Under the pieces are notes generated by a model. The model ran no database searches, had not been told where the DNA came from, and was given only the letters and a program-made list of their open reading frames with translations. From Batkoa obscura (Eukaryota; Entomophthoromycota; Entomophthoromycetes; Entomophthorales; Batkoaceae): 33,348 nucleotides of DNA. Below are positions 1 through 14,440 of the stretch, piece after piece (the first letter of the stretch is position 1; each line of letters begins with the position of its first letter). The translations under genes and the position numbers were made by a program. Location: assembly GCA_030770535.1 (NCBI GenBank), contig JASVEC010000195.1:1-33348 (forward strand). Direction: 5' to 3'.

Positions 1-260
1 TTTTAGAAATTAATAATGAACAACAAACTCCTAATTTTAATCAACAATCTATAATTAATAATAATAATAGTTATAATAGTTATAATAGAGATACGATAGC
101 TAATGAAATTAACTATGATGATATCAATCGAAAACAAGAAGCAGAAACTGAAGGAAAGAAGTTGATTAAAAATGCATTAAGTAGTTTAACTTACAATGAA
201 CCGGATCATGCTATTGAATTTTTATTAAAAGCGATCGAAGAATTGAAAAAAATGAAATAA
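1..260 (+). CDS. Vta1/LIP5-like protein, C-terminal end (partial)
   Basis: Only the last 85 codons are in the window; the frame runs from position 3 to a TAA at 258-260, and the 5' part lies outside. An Asn/Gln/Ser/Tyr-rich linker (about 35 residues) is followed by a charged helical stretch beginning near EAETEGKKLIKNALSSL and ending in LLKAIEELKKMK. This layout, a low-complexity linker before a short two-helix C-terminal domain, matches Vta1/LIP5. That family dimerises through the C-terminal domain and stimulates the Vps4 AAA ATPase during ESCRT-III disassembly on endosomes. The linker is seen directly; the family call comes from the pattern of the last 40 residues. The N-terminal MIT domains are not visible, so another protein with a similar helical tail remains possible. 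Confidence 0.55.
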   Translation, partial: LEINNEQQTPNFNQQSIINNNNSYNSYNRDTIANEINYDDINRKQEAETEGKKLIKNALSSLTYNEPDHAIEFLLKAIEELKKMK

Positions 261-362
261 AAATAGTAATAAGTAAATAAATAAAACAAATAAATATAAT
301 AATAGTAATAATCAAAATAAAAGTAACAAACTTTAAACTTTAAAACTCAATTAATTTAATAA

Positions 363-1693
363 TTATTTAATCAGTTTACGAATAGTATCTAAAAAGGGAT
401 CCAAACCTACATAAGTGCCATTAAAGTGTCGATTACCTGAAGTTTCGAATTTTTCTCTTGCATGTAATAAACGTCGATTATTAAATAGTACACAAGTATT
501 TTTATTTAATTTAAAATTTAATAAAATTTGATTTTGGGATATTAATTCATCTAATTTACTCATTGCTTTATAAAATAATTGACATTGATTAATATTGACT
601 AGATCCAGTTTACCCATAAAGGGTGGAGCATAATTGAAATTGGGTGATGAATTAAAGTTATGATTTTCTTCTATAATAGGTCGTTTAAAAATCATATGAT
701 GACCATCATTATTATATTTGTAAGTTACTAGAGTTTGTTGTAATATATTGTAATATTCTGGGAATTGATGTTTTAAATCAGATAGAATTTTTAGCCCATC
801 TAAAAATAAACTATTACCTCCAGTAGCTTCATTTTCAAGACAATTTAATAGTTGAATGCCTGGTGGGGATTCAAAATATCTATCATTATAATATAAAATT
901 AATATGATATAAACAAAAATAAAAATTGAATAATAATAATAATAATACTTACAATAAATCCATATGAAAATTCAGCTTTAACCCAGTATAAGCTATATTA
1001 TTAGGCTTAGTTACACTTTTTACATGCCAATTAGTACCATAAAAAGTACTCATAATAGGTCCTATTTTTTCTCCTATCTTATTCACTATATTTTCTCCAG
1101 ATTCTACATTATTTAATAAGACTATACCATATTTATATAAATTTAAAAGTGGTAATTTAGGGTCTTTGAGGTAGTGTTGATAATCAAATGTTATGTTTTT
1201 TAAATGGATTGTATCATCCCAAATTTTAATAGGAACACTTAATAAGGGTTCGATTTCACCAGTTAAATCCTTCAAATCATAAACAGTTTTATGACCTTCT
1301 TCAAGCTTTCCCTTTTTTAATTCCTCCTCTACTTCATTTATTAATGAATTTTTTTCCCATAATAATTTTAATTGATTTTGTTCAACTTTCATATCTTTTA
1401 ATTTTAAATCCAAATTAATTTCTCCACTAGAATGTAACTTTTGAGTACTACTTGGATCAATACATTGAGGACAAGTACAATTATCTCGTAACCAATAATA
1501 ATCTAGCTGTTTCACAGCTGCATTGGGGAGTGTTAGTGATATGATTTTGTTTATGTTGTCATGTTTATAAGCTAATAAGAGAATTATTAGAGGATTAGGT
1601 TCTATAAATAAAATTGGTGAAGTTACTTGTATAATTTCGAATTAATTGATAGAAAGAATTGAATCTAGTGAGATGAAGTTGTTTTAATAGCAT
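363..1693 (-). CDS. gamma-butyrobetaine dioxygenase-like 2-oxoglutarate/Fe(II) oxygenase
   Basis: Exons on the minus strand: 1693-1627, 1601-953 and 879-363, about 410 residues. The family hydroxylates gamma-butyrobetaine to carnitine; the related trimethyllysine dioxygenase acts earlier in the same pathway. The N-terminal DUF971-type zinc region is visible (YYWLRDNCTCPQC, then DPSSTQKLHSSGEI), followed by the oxygenase core with the metal-binding HMD (LNFHMDLLYFESPPG) spanning the 880-952 intron, and the distal ligand region NNRRLLHAREKF near the C terminus. The first 22 codons from ATG 1693 are basic and lack acidic residues, like a mitochondrial presequence. They connect to the body only if 25 nt (1602-1626, starting GTAACT, ending TATAG) are removed or a frameshift is assumed. 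The body itself is open upstream to about 1640 but has no ATG there. Trimethyllysine dioxygenase is the main alternative. Confidence 0.82.
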
Positions 1694-1926
1694 GATCTTA
1701 GAATTGAAACAAATTGAAATACCTTTTTTTGCAGTTCAAATATCGCTTTTATATTATTTATTACGTTATTCAGAACCGAAAATTTTCAATTTGTCTACAT
1801 CATTGGTAAATTGAAGGAAGTTTAGTTTATTGGTAGAATTCCTCAGTGGCTTAGAATAAATTAAAATAGCGTTGTTTTTTAAAAAATTAAATTTTATTTT
1901 TTTAAATTATAAAAATAAAATCTGAG
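1694..1926. promoter_or_regulatory. shared upstream region of two divergent genes
   Basis: These 233 bp separate the proposed starts of the dioxygenase (minus) and VPS53 (plus), so the segment must hold both promoters. It is AT-rich with T and A runs just before the VPS53 ATG. I see no convincing TATA box or named operator. Confidence 0.4.
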
Positions 1927-4978
<3,052 letters not shown>

Positions 4979-5002
4979 AAAAAATTCAAATGTTTTTTTT
5001 AA

Positions 5003-5905
5003 TCACCATGGTAAATGATTAGCTAATGGATCATATGTTTTTGTTATAGAAACAATGATTGGTAAATCAGATTCATGACAGCTGAGAATTATATAAAATT
5101 AAAAATATATTAATATAAATAAATAAATTAAATTATTATTAACTTACTTTAAAGTTTTAGATAAATTATTAATTAAATTAAAATCAATAGAATTAGATCT
5201 TAATAAAGAAGCTAATAATAAAGATTTATAATGTAATTGACGTAAACGATCTTCTAAATATTGAGTACAAGATTCGGATGACATACCAAATTTAAATAAT
5301 TGATAAGTTTCTTGTAATGTTTCTAAGATATGTTGACTTGGTTGAATTAATTTTGTATGAAATTTTGGGGTATTCTCAACTTCACTAGAATTAAAATAAG
5401 TATTAGAACTTGCATTAATTTAAAAAGAATTTAAAAAGGATTTAAAAAGGATTATTATTATTATTATTACCTTAATTCACATCCCAATAAATTTACTTGA
5501 AAATTAGTAGTATCCGCTACAACACAATTAGCTTGAGATAAATGTTCATCAATTGGGAATTTCAATGAATTTAATAAGTCTAATTGAATTAATTCTATAT
5601 TTTTGATATCATTTGGCATACCAAATAATACAGGATCAGATAAATAATGTGAATGATAATTACATAATAATGATCGTGCGTAACATTTTGAAAATAAAAA
5701 GTGAATATCCGATGTTTCTATAGTAGGATATACAAGTGTTTCAATCATATTATTTAATTGAATAAATTCACTATTATATTGAAAAGGATTAATAGTGTCA
5801 GTATAATTACTTTTACTATCTGTAGTAGTACTCTCATAACTATTAGATTGTTTAATATTTAAATCCTTTTCTTTTTCACTTTCATTTTCATTATTATTAT
5901 TATTT

Positions 5906-5949
<44 letters not shown>

Positions 5950-8089
5950 GTTATTATTATTATTATTATTATTATTGTTATTATTATTATTGTTATTATT
6001 ATTATCACTTTCTCCATTTTCTTTATTTTCTTTATTTTCATCTAAAATATATAATTAATTTAATTTAACTTTATATAAATTAAAAACAAGAATAAAATAT
6101 TTATTACCTTTTTCTTTATTTAAATCCATAATATCATGAATATTTTTAGCAATTTGATCAAATTGACATTTTTCAGATTTAATAATAATATCATTACACC
6201 GTATAAAATAAGTTAATAAAAATAATAATTGATCCATTAATTTATCATTTTTGCCCATTAAAATTGTTCGACTTAATTTATTATATATTCCAATACAACC
6301 ATATAAATCACTAAAAAAGAGGTTTGAGTTAACAGAATTATAAGTGATTAAAGTAAATTCTAATTTACTATAATTGAGCCCATAAAGGATTGTAGCTTAA
6401 TTTTAAACTTGGATTTTGACCCTATTAAATAGAATAATTAATATTATTATTTTATTAAATAAAATAAAATAAAATTTTACTTTATAAAACTCAGATGGTA
6501 CAATAGGTACCCAAGATAAATGAGTAGATAAAACAGCTGTAATTAAGGATGAAATAAAACTAAATAATAACAATAATAATAAATTAAATAATAATAATAA
6601 TAATAATAAATTAATTATGATATTTTATAATAATAAATAGAATAAAAACTTACAAATTATACGATTTTAAATCATAATTAGTAATTAGAAAAGATAGAGA
6701 TTGTAATAAACAATTAGTATAATCTTGTTTTTTTTCTGGAAAAGATTGCATATTTAGCCATAATGGATTCTATATAAATGTAATATATTAAATATGAATA
6801 TATTAAATAATAATTTTTACTTACTTGAATTCTGTCCATTGAATATAAATTAATAAAATCTAACTTAAATTTTTTAACTTTTAAATGAATTTCATCTAAT
6901 ATTGAATGATCCAATTTAATTGAAGTTTTTAATTTAAAATTATTCAAACATTGTAAACTTAAATTATATTTAATATAATTAAATAATTGATATAATTTAA
7001 TTTCAATTAATGAATAATGAGAATAAATAAATTCATTTAAAATTCGATTATTACCAATATTAATTAATAATCCAATTGAAAATATTATTGTTTTACTTTT
7101 ACCTTCTAAATTGACCTTAATAATAAATAAAAATATTATTATTATAAAATTAATAAGATAATAACTTACATTCTCTTGATTTTTTTCACCTGGTAAAGTA
7201 GATGGTAAAAATCGTCCTTGATCAATTGAAGTCATGTTTGTTTTTTTTAATCTTCTATCTAAATGAACATTATGAAAAGAAGATAATGAACTGGCTAATG
7301 AATTATTCATTGATAAATGCTCTGAATTAGTTATACTATCGTTATCGGATAATTTGTCTTCATTAATACTATTCTCTTTTTTTAATGGTATTGTTAATCC
7401 TTTTTTTTCACTCTCTGTATTATCTATAAATAAAAATTATTTAAATATTAATCCTTTCTTTCTTTTTTTCTTTCTTTTTTTCTTTCCTTCTTTATTATTA
7501 TATATAAATTTATTACTCATAGTTATAGCATTATTTGCATTTAATGAAAATAATATAGTAATTAATAATTGTTGTACATTGCCATTGATAGGATGTAATT
7601 TAGTTGTTGTCCCTTTAAAGGCCATAGGTACTGTACCAAACATCATATCCCCAATAATACCTAAGTTACTAGCTCTACGCTTTAATTTGATTTGAGTGGT
7701 TAATTAACTTACTTTTGGTTTTATAATGCATTAACTTACTGGTATTTGATCCATTGGCTCTGGACTAATTAATATAATAAAGTTAAATTATTAAATTTAT
7801 TATATATTATATATTATAAATATAAATTAGTTTACTTTTCATATAATTCACTATCATATAAAGTCACCTTATTTTTATCTCCTAAATCCATACAAATTAA
7901 AAATCGAAATTCTTCTTGTGAAACTTTGGGAGGTTCAAATCTAATTCATTAAAATTAATTTTATTTATTGTTTATTGTTTGTTATTATTTATTATTTATT
8001 ATTTATTAATTTTAAATTTACTTCACTTTATTTACTGAATCTTTGTATTCTTCTTTTTTATCCTGACTACCAAATATTTTTTGCCACAT
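5003..8089 (-). CDS. folliculin-interacting protein (FNIP / Lst4 type)
   Basis: Thirteen exons on the minus strand: 8089-8022, 7940-7836, 7764-7740, 7679-7517, 7423-7170, 7115-6825, 6769-6654, 6559-6481, 6421-6369, 6310-6108, 6041-5471, 5384-5148, 5081-5003. They join in one frame to 747 residues ending in TGA. FNIP proteins pair with folliculin as a GTPase-activating complex for Rag GTPases in TORC1 amino-acid signalling at the lysosome/vacuole (Lst4-Lst7 in yeast). Seen here: an N-terminal FRFLICMDLGDKNKVTLYDS block, IIGDMMFGTVPMAFKGTTTK, a DENN-like core (TIIFSIGLLINIG, then SSLITAVLSTHLSWVPIVP), NPLWAQLYDLYGCIG with LLFLLTYFIRCND, and a C-terminal block with CVVADTTNFQV, SCTQYLEDRLRQLHYKSLLL and ESDLPIIVSI. 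Exon 11 encodes a 32-residue poly-Asn tract. Exon 3 is only 25 nt. Several short frames inside the introns and on the opposite strand are shadows. Confidence 0.88.
5905..6003 (-). repeat. poly-asparagine codon run in the FNIP gene
   Basis: Thirty-two consecutive Asn codons, AAT with interspersed AAC, run from 6003 down to 5908, followed by Glu and five more Asn. The tract sits in an acidic, Asn-rich linker between the DENN-like core and the C-terminal domain. The AAC interruptions contrast with the pure AAT run in VPS53 intron 1. Confidence 0.9.
7452..7493. repeat. homopyrimidine (plus strand) tract in FNIP intron 4
   Basis: About 42 nt of only C and T on the plus strand, so purine-only in the transcript, in the middle of the 93-nt intron 7424-7516. 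Such tracts can form triplexes; no function is claimed. Confidence 0.7.
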
Positions 8090-9205
8090 TATATTTAAAT
8101 TAAATAAAAAGAACTTTTTTGAATTGTTGATATTTTAAAATTCTTGTGTCAGCCAATTAAAGAGATGACTACTAAATTTAAAGAAATTGATTAATTTGTG
8201 ATTAAAAGTGGCTTACTTTACTTTGAATTTTGTTTCGATCATTTTAATAAACTTAAATTTTTAAATAAAAATATGTATAAATGCAAATGCCTTTCTTTGT
8301 TTCAATATTTAACTAATGAGTTTTGTTTTGTTTTGTTATATAAAAATCAATAATAATTGCATAAAGGCATCTTAACTGCTGTGTTTATGGAATTTATAAT
8401 GTATCAAAAGATTCTAATTTGGTTTTATTCAGCAATTAAGAGATAAAAATAAATAAATTAGTTTTATTTACTTTTAAACCTCACACATATTTTAAACAGT
8501 CAGAAGCACGAATCTAATTTGATTATTATTTTCATTAATTCTTAATTAGGGTCTAATTAGAAATTTTAATTGAAAATAAAGAAATAGTTTATTAAGATTT
8601 TATTATTAAAATAAATAACCTATTACTTAATTTTTATATCAACTTCTGTATAACTGTGTTGACTTTATACTGTTGTAATAGCACAATTGAATTTATAACA
8701 TTATTATAAATAGTCGAGTTATGAAGTGAACGAATAGAAAACTAACCTATTCTATAAAAGGAGAATACTAAAAGATAAATTTTATTGAAAATTATTGCAA
8801 ATTAAAAAGTAAAACTAAAAACAAGAATCGAATTAGAAACTTTTGGTCTTGAACAATAAAATTTAAACTCACAAAAAGATAATCTTTTACTATGATAATC
8901 ATAAAATGAAAACGGTATTATTTTTTACAAGAACTTCGGTTTTTTTATTTTAGTTTAAAATGCCTTTGACCAACTTTAGTAAATGCGGCATTATTAATTA
9001 ATAAAAGCTTCTTTTAAACTTGGAAGCGCTATAATTAAATACCCTTTAAACATTAATTAGAATTGTATATTATGGAGTAAATAGTAAGAATAGAAATTCA
9101 ATCCTTCTTATTAGTTTATGTTTGAGATAGATTGAAATTATAAACGTGCAGTTGAGATAGTATATATAGACAAAGTGAGCCAAAATAAAAATAAAAATAA
9201 AAATA
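8090..9205. other. intergenic region between divergent genes
   Basis: About 1.1 kb separates the FNIP start from the DUF2306-like gene start. It is AT-rich with short homopolymer runs. I see no long open frame, RNA gene or mobile element, and presume it holds both promoters. Confidence 0.5.
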
Positions 9206-9892
9206 ATGAACGCAGAAGCTAATTTGTAAGTCTATCTCTATCTGCCTATTTATCTTATTTATTAATATCATTTATTAATAAAATATATATATATTAGAAT
9301 CAAAGAAGACAATATTAACAGAGCGATTTGGAAAATTAATTTCAATATCTGGTTATTACTAGGGATAAGTTTAGGTTTTTGGTTTATATTTGTACATGGT
9401 ATTCCTTATTTTTTTAAAGGAATAGGACCCTGTTTTATAATTCATTTACTTAATGCATCATTAATTACAATTATATGTATGATTAATTTTTTACATACCC
9501 CATCTCATGGCCCAATTTATAGAAAAATGCATATTTGGTTAGGTAGATTAAGCTTCATCTTTGGTATCTCATCAACAATTATTGGGTTAGTTACCGCATG
9601 GTATGAAAGATTTGAAGGGGTAGCTTTTTTCCCTATTGCTGTAAGTATTGGTGGTACTTTACAAGTTATTGCCCAATGTTTAGCTATTTATTATATACGT
9701 AAGAAGAATGTAACGAAACATCTATTTTGGAATCATATTGTATTTTTTGGTGGTTGTTTAACACCAGCTATTATAAGATTTGAATACTTGATTCAAACAG
9801 AAATTCCTTATTGGAATTTATATTCTTGGGCAATTATTTTAGCTGTTGGCCTTCTCTCTTTTAGAGCTTTCGTTTATAAAACTTGGTATTGA
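9206..9892 (+). CDS. small multi-pass membrane protein, DUF2306-like
   Basis: Two exons, 9206-9225 and 9298-9892, give about 204 residues. The first exon encodes only MNAEAN plus two bases; the intron has a GTAAGT donor and a TATTAG acceptor, and splicing joins it in frame to LIKEDNINRAIWKINFNIW. Hydrophobic segments alternate with short loops, suggesting five to six membrane spans. A conserved-looking centre reads MHIWLGRLSFIFG followed by AWYERFEG, and a later span has FWNHIVFFGGCLTPAIIRF. The His-x(3)-Gly-Arg pattern and paired histidines resemble the DUF2306 family, whose role is not established, and loosely resemble haem-binding cytochrome b561-type cores. The family call comes from pattern alone. 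The protein looks complete. Confidence 0.7.
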
Positions 9893-11514
9893 TCGACTAT
9901 TCTTAATTTTACTTTTCTTTATTACATTTTTTTAAATAAACTTAATATAAACACCTATCTTTTTTTAAAAAATTGATTATTGTTAAAATGGGATATATGT
10001 ATATATAATAAATATACTATTTAATAACGATCTCATTAACTAATCATTAATATTCTGTTGTATTAGCATATATATAATTATAGTTATATTATATATTATA
10101 TTCATATCAAGCTATTTCATTAAAATTCAAAATTTTTAATGACCAATACCTTATAACTTTTTACATGAAGCACTTCAATCACCATGAAATAGGATACTTA
10201 TTTTTATTATTTTTATTAATTATTATTCTAAAATATCAATTCATTTAGTATAAAATTATTTAAGTGTCTTGTTTTGATGAAATAAGGTATTAAGTTTAAA
10301 AAATGATTCAAAATTTGAAATAGACTATTTTATAATACTTATTAAAAATAAAGTGAAATCTTATAGAACTGAAAGAGGCGCTATTTAAGGCTAATTATTG
10401 TACTTGATAAGATAAATGTAAGTTAAAAATAATGATGTTAGAACTTGTAGTATTAGATTTGAATAATAGATCTATATAAAGCTTAAAAATAATACATTTA
10501 CACTAAATTATTAAGTTTTGTATATTAGATTGGTAAAGTATTTTTTGATATTACTGATATACCTAAATTAAAAAAGATTGTTTAGTGTTTCATATGATTA
10601 CTATCTTACCATAATACATTTACTAAAAATTTAAAATTTAAAGTGACATACTCTATAAAACTATATGAAAAATAGATATTACGCTAGGATGTTTATTAAA
10701 CTATTTTTTTAGTTTAAAATCATCAATTTTGCCAAAAACACTTAGATTCATAACTTTTAACTTACTTATTACGTTGTTTATAAATACATTATTCCTATTA
10801 TTAATTTATAATTTCTATATACCTATTTTAAAAATCACTCTTTATTACATCTAACCTTTTCGTTATAATAAATTAAGTGAACTCATTACCAATATTCTGA
10901 GACTTATCTTTATCTATAACCTACATCAAATCCTTATAAATCTTTTATATTTTTTATTAAACTGACCTTTTCGTTTAAATTTTTATACCTCTATCATTAC
11001 TTATTTATTCTCTCTCTGGCCTCTGAGATATCTGTTACATCCTCAAAACTTTTTTTTACTAATATATTTTTAGCCACTATAATGCTTTATCCTTTATCCT
11101 TTATAAAATTGAAGTTTACTAAACCCAGTAAGATACTGAAGATCAAAGCTTGATTCATTGATAATTATAATACAAGAAACCTTCTTTCCTTATAGATTAT
11201 TTCCCTGTTTTATTAATATATTTTTATTTATAGCTGTTAATGAACCACCTGATGATTTTTAGCTCTTTTGATAATATAAAAAAATAATTAAGTGAATTTG
11301 TAATAGCTTATATAAGTTGCTTATATTTTGTTAAAATTAAAAATCCTTTATATAACAATTGACGTCTTTATATTAAAATCATAATATATTAACCAAATGG
11401 GTTCCTCTTTTACGTAGAAAATATAGGAACTCAATTTGTAATTTTGTAAAGTTACCAAACATATATGAATTGAATTGAATTGTAATTTATATAGAAGAGG
11501 TTTGATTAATAAAG
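9893..11514. other. long intergenic region without recognised features
   Basis: About 1.6 kb between the 3' ends of the DUF2306-like gene (+) and the ALYREF gene (-). It is AT-rich and broken by stops in every frame. I found no tRNA-like cloverleaf, element copy or coding relic that I could support. Confidence 0.5.
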
Positions 11515-12105
11515 TTAATTTTCTTTGGTTTCGGTTGAAGGTTTAGAATAGATTGAATCTAACTCTTGGTCAAGCTCTTCCTTGGTTTTCTTTGGACGAG
11601 AATCATTATTACGACGTGCTTTATGGTGACGTTGGTTATTACCTTTTCTACTACCATTGGCCCTCTTATCATTAGAAATATCACGAGGTATTCCAACACG
11701 AGTTGAAATTGGTGCCTTTACAGCTGATGGAGTATAAGGAAGAGCTAACTTCATAGAACGACCATCAAGGGTAACACCATGATATTTTTTAAAAGCAGCA
11801 GCAGCATCCGAAGCACGAGTAAAAATAACTTCACCAGTACCTTGAGACTTTCCATTGGAATCAAAATTTAAGCTAGCAGAGCGAATGCGACCAATTTGGC
11901 CAAATAATTCTTCAATATCTTGTATAGTTACATTATAGTGAAGATTTGAAATTAAAATTCGATGAACTTCTTTGAGTTCTTTAAATTCCTTACTATAAGG
12001 AACTTTATTTCTTACATTATTGCGACTTTTATGGTTGACACCACCAGCAAACTTCTTAGTGCTCTTAATCACATCGTCTAAAGAAAGGTCGAGTTGAGAT
12101 GCCAT
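11515..12105 (-). CDS. ALYREF/Yra1/Mlo3-type mRNA export adaptor
   Basis: A single-exon gene of 196 residues, the only intronless gene of ordinary size in the left half. The family joins the TREX complex, binds the DEAD-box helicase UAP56/Sub2 and hands mRNA to the export receptor. Residues 5-14 (LDLSLDDVIK) form the N-terminal UAP56-binding motif, and a matching C-terminal motif, KTKEELDQELDSIYS, lies near residues 173-187. Between them is one RRM (about 47-123) with RNP2 ILISNLHY and RNP1 KSQGTGEVIF, flanked by Arg/Lys/Asn-rich tails typical of the family. The ATG at 12103-12105 gives the expected start just ahead of the first motif. The protein looks complete and nuclear. Confidence 0.92.
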   Translation of the reverse strand: MASQLDLSLDDVIKSTKKFAGGVNHKSRNNVRNKVPYSKEFKELKEVHRILISNLHYNVTIQDIEELFGQIGRIRSASLNFDSNGKSQGTGEVIFTRASDAAAAFKKYHGVTLDGRSMKLALPYTPSAVKAPISTRVGIPRDISNDKRANGSRKGNNQRHHKARRNNDSRPKKTKEELDQELDSIYSKPSTETKEN

Positions 12106-13137
12106 GATAAAAATAAATATAAAGAAAATGGACTAAATTTAAGATTAAAATTAAATAAAAATAACATTTCTACTCTATTTAAATGTTTTTAAGCTCATTG
12201 CAGCTATTTTTCATGTATATCTATGTTAGATAAAATCGTGGCTAAAAGAACCTAAATTAATAAATTCTTTAGATTTTATTATTGTCCAATCATTTTATCA
12301 TTTGCTTTCATTCTTTTACTAATCTAAAGATAGACTAACGTTATATTATTTAATTGGATAAATTTACACTAAAATTTGAAAATTGTGGATAAATCGTGAT
12401 ATGCCTTATAAACAATAATAAATAGCCCCACTTAAGTTATAATGAAAAATGTGACTAGTCTCCAAAGATAGAATAGTTATAAATAGCTCATTTCAAATAT
12501 CATTATATCTCATAACTATTTTCATAACTTCATTATAATATTATTATTGTAGGGATGTAGCTTTGGCATAAATACTATTAATCAAACTATTTGTATTTAT
12601 TACATATATATAACTGTATGATTATATAGCTAAATAATACAATTGAGGCTAAAAGATAATATCTGGTGGCTTAAATAATATAGAAATATATAAGAAACTT
12701 AAACATAACTTTAAGGTCCTCTAAGAACTCAAACTGTTACTGCAAAGAAGCATTTATAACTAAGGTGTCTTACACAAATTATCATAAGAGTCATTTTGAA
12801 AAGAAACCTTATTAAATATTTTGGGGTCATCCTCTTATTTTTTTTGAACTCACAGACATTTAATTGAATATACTGTGAAAAAGGGAAACTTTATTTTTAA
12901 CTTATTTTTTTAGATTAAACTTTTATCAATATATTTTCTAAACGTTATTTCTATTAATTATTTGTGCATTTCTTCATTCTTTTCTAGATAACAAAAATTT
13001 GTAAGCAGAAAAATTGTTTCCAACTAGAAAAAGGTTTTGAATGCAATGCAAACTACATTATAAAGCAATAATATAAAATACAAAACTACAAAATAATTTA
13101 ATTCTAACTATCTTAAAGTACAAATACAAATAAGTGT
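12106..13137. other. intergenic region upstream of the ALYREF gene
   Basis: About 1 kb between the ALYREF start and the SLC35F stop. AT-rich, with stops in all frames. No RNA gene or repeat element recognised; it should contain the ALYREF promoter and the 3' UTR of the transporter. Confidence 0.5.
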
Positions 13138-14358
13138 CTAATTCACTAAAGGCTGCTCTTCATTATCTAATTGAATTTCATTGCTGATATTGCTTTCATT
13201 TTCTAGTCTATTATAAGTAGGAATAATATTGTAAATGATCAATCCAATAATAACTAAAGAAAACGCGAATGGATACAATTTGTTGAGCTAAAAAGAGTTA
13301 ATACAGATGTTAATAAAAATATTAACTTACTTTGACTGGCAAGAATATCATGCCTAATATTAAACCATAAAAATCAGCTGTTAATAAGGATAAGTTATAA
13401 AATGTTGCTCCGTTAAGCTCTATCAATAATGGTACTAAAGTATATAGTGAAAATACAGCAACAGTAAAAAGAGCATACAATCCAGCTAAATAAAGTTATT
13501 AACTCAACCTTAAATTATTAGTATTTTACCTGAAGAAAAAGTCCAAGTGATAGTAAATAAAACATAAAATTCTAAACATAAGCTAAATAATTTTAGTAAT
13601 AGTAATAAAAAAAGATAATATTTACAGCTGTATTCCGCTAATAATAACGCCAAATAAACCTAAAAAAGCCAATATTTCTATTTTTGAGCTGGATTTTAAT
13701 AAATATTCCTCATATGTATTAGAGACTGCATATAATAGAGCTCCAAAAATACAAAACAAATCCCCCATTAGTTTATTGTTTCCTTTATATGTTTAATTTA
13801 GTTTAGTTTTTTAAAATATTAATTTTTACCTTGATAATCTTTGCCTTCCATAACATCTGATAGTACTAACATAATAAGTCCAATCAATGCTATTCCTACT
13901 CCAATAAGATGAGTTTTATAATATCCTACATTTAAGTATTTATAGCTTAAAAATACAACGCCTGGTGTCGAACAAGCGTTTATTAGCATAGCAGAAAGAT
14001 AACTAGTATACCCAAATCCTTTCACAATAAAAAAATTGGCCTCGACGTCACAAAAAGACAAGATTAAAACTAAAATAGAAAATTAACGAAGTATAAGTTG
14101 AAGCTCTATTTAATTACATTGCTTCCATTTATTTTTTAATACCTTTGTATATTGAAAATATCCTTGTTGTTTTATTAATAGAAAGTTGAATACTATCGCT
14201 ATTAGTAAGTAAATGATGAATGATTGTGTGGTTGGTATTCTTATATTATATTTATCTACAAGCGCGCCAGTAGTGATATTACTAGTGGTTATACATAGAG
14301 ATAGGAATTGACCAAGTATTAATGAAATAATCGCTTCTTTATTTATTTTAAAAAGCAT
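13138..14358 (-). CDS. SLC35F1/F2-type solute transporter (DUF914, drug/metabolite superfamily)
   Basis: Six exons on the minus strand: 14358-14118, 14069-13830, 13782-13626, 13582-13530, 13485-13331, 13287-13138. They join in one frame to 331 residues with about ten predicted membrane spans. Family hallmarks are visible: SLILGQFLSLCITTSNITTG at the N terminus, CDVEANFFIVKGFGYTS, PGVVFLSYKYLNVGYYKTH, LIGLIMLVLSDV, and LYAVSNTYEEYLLK followed by GLFGVIISGIQ. Substrates of SLC35F proteins are poorly known in fungi; nucleotide-sugar or metabolite transport in an internal membrane is inferred from the superfamily. The ATG at 14358 is the first in frame, but it follows a pyrimidine-rich TTTAG, so an upstream exon cannot be excluded. 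The acidic C-terminal tail ends in EEQPLVN. Confidence 0.88.
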
Positions 14359-14440
14359 ACTAAAAAAAGCAAAAAGACAACCTCAAATTTTGGAGTAAAT
14401 TTTTTTATAACGTTTATTTAAGTCACGATAATTAATAAAA

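Noticed and set aside
5859-6041. Open frame of 60 codons, almost all Ile
   Set aside because: It is the out-of-frame reading of the poly-Asn codon run in FNIP exon 11.
7354-7695. Opposing open frames on both strands
   Set aside because: They overlap FNIP exons 4 and 5 and the homopurine intron; the spliced minus-strand reading with the FNIP motif explains the region.
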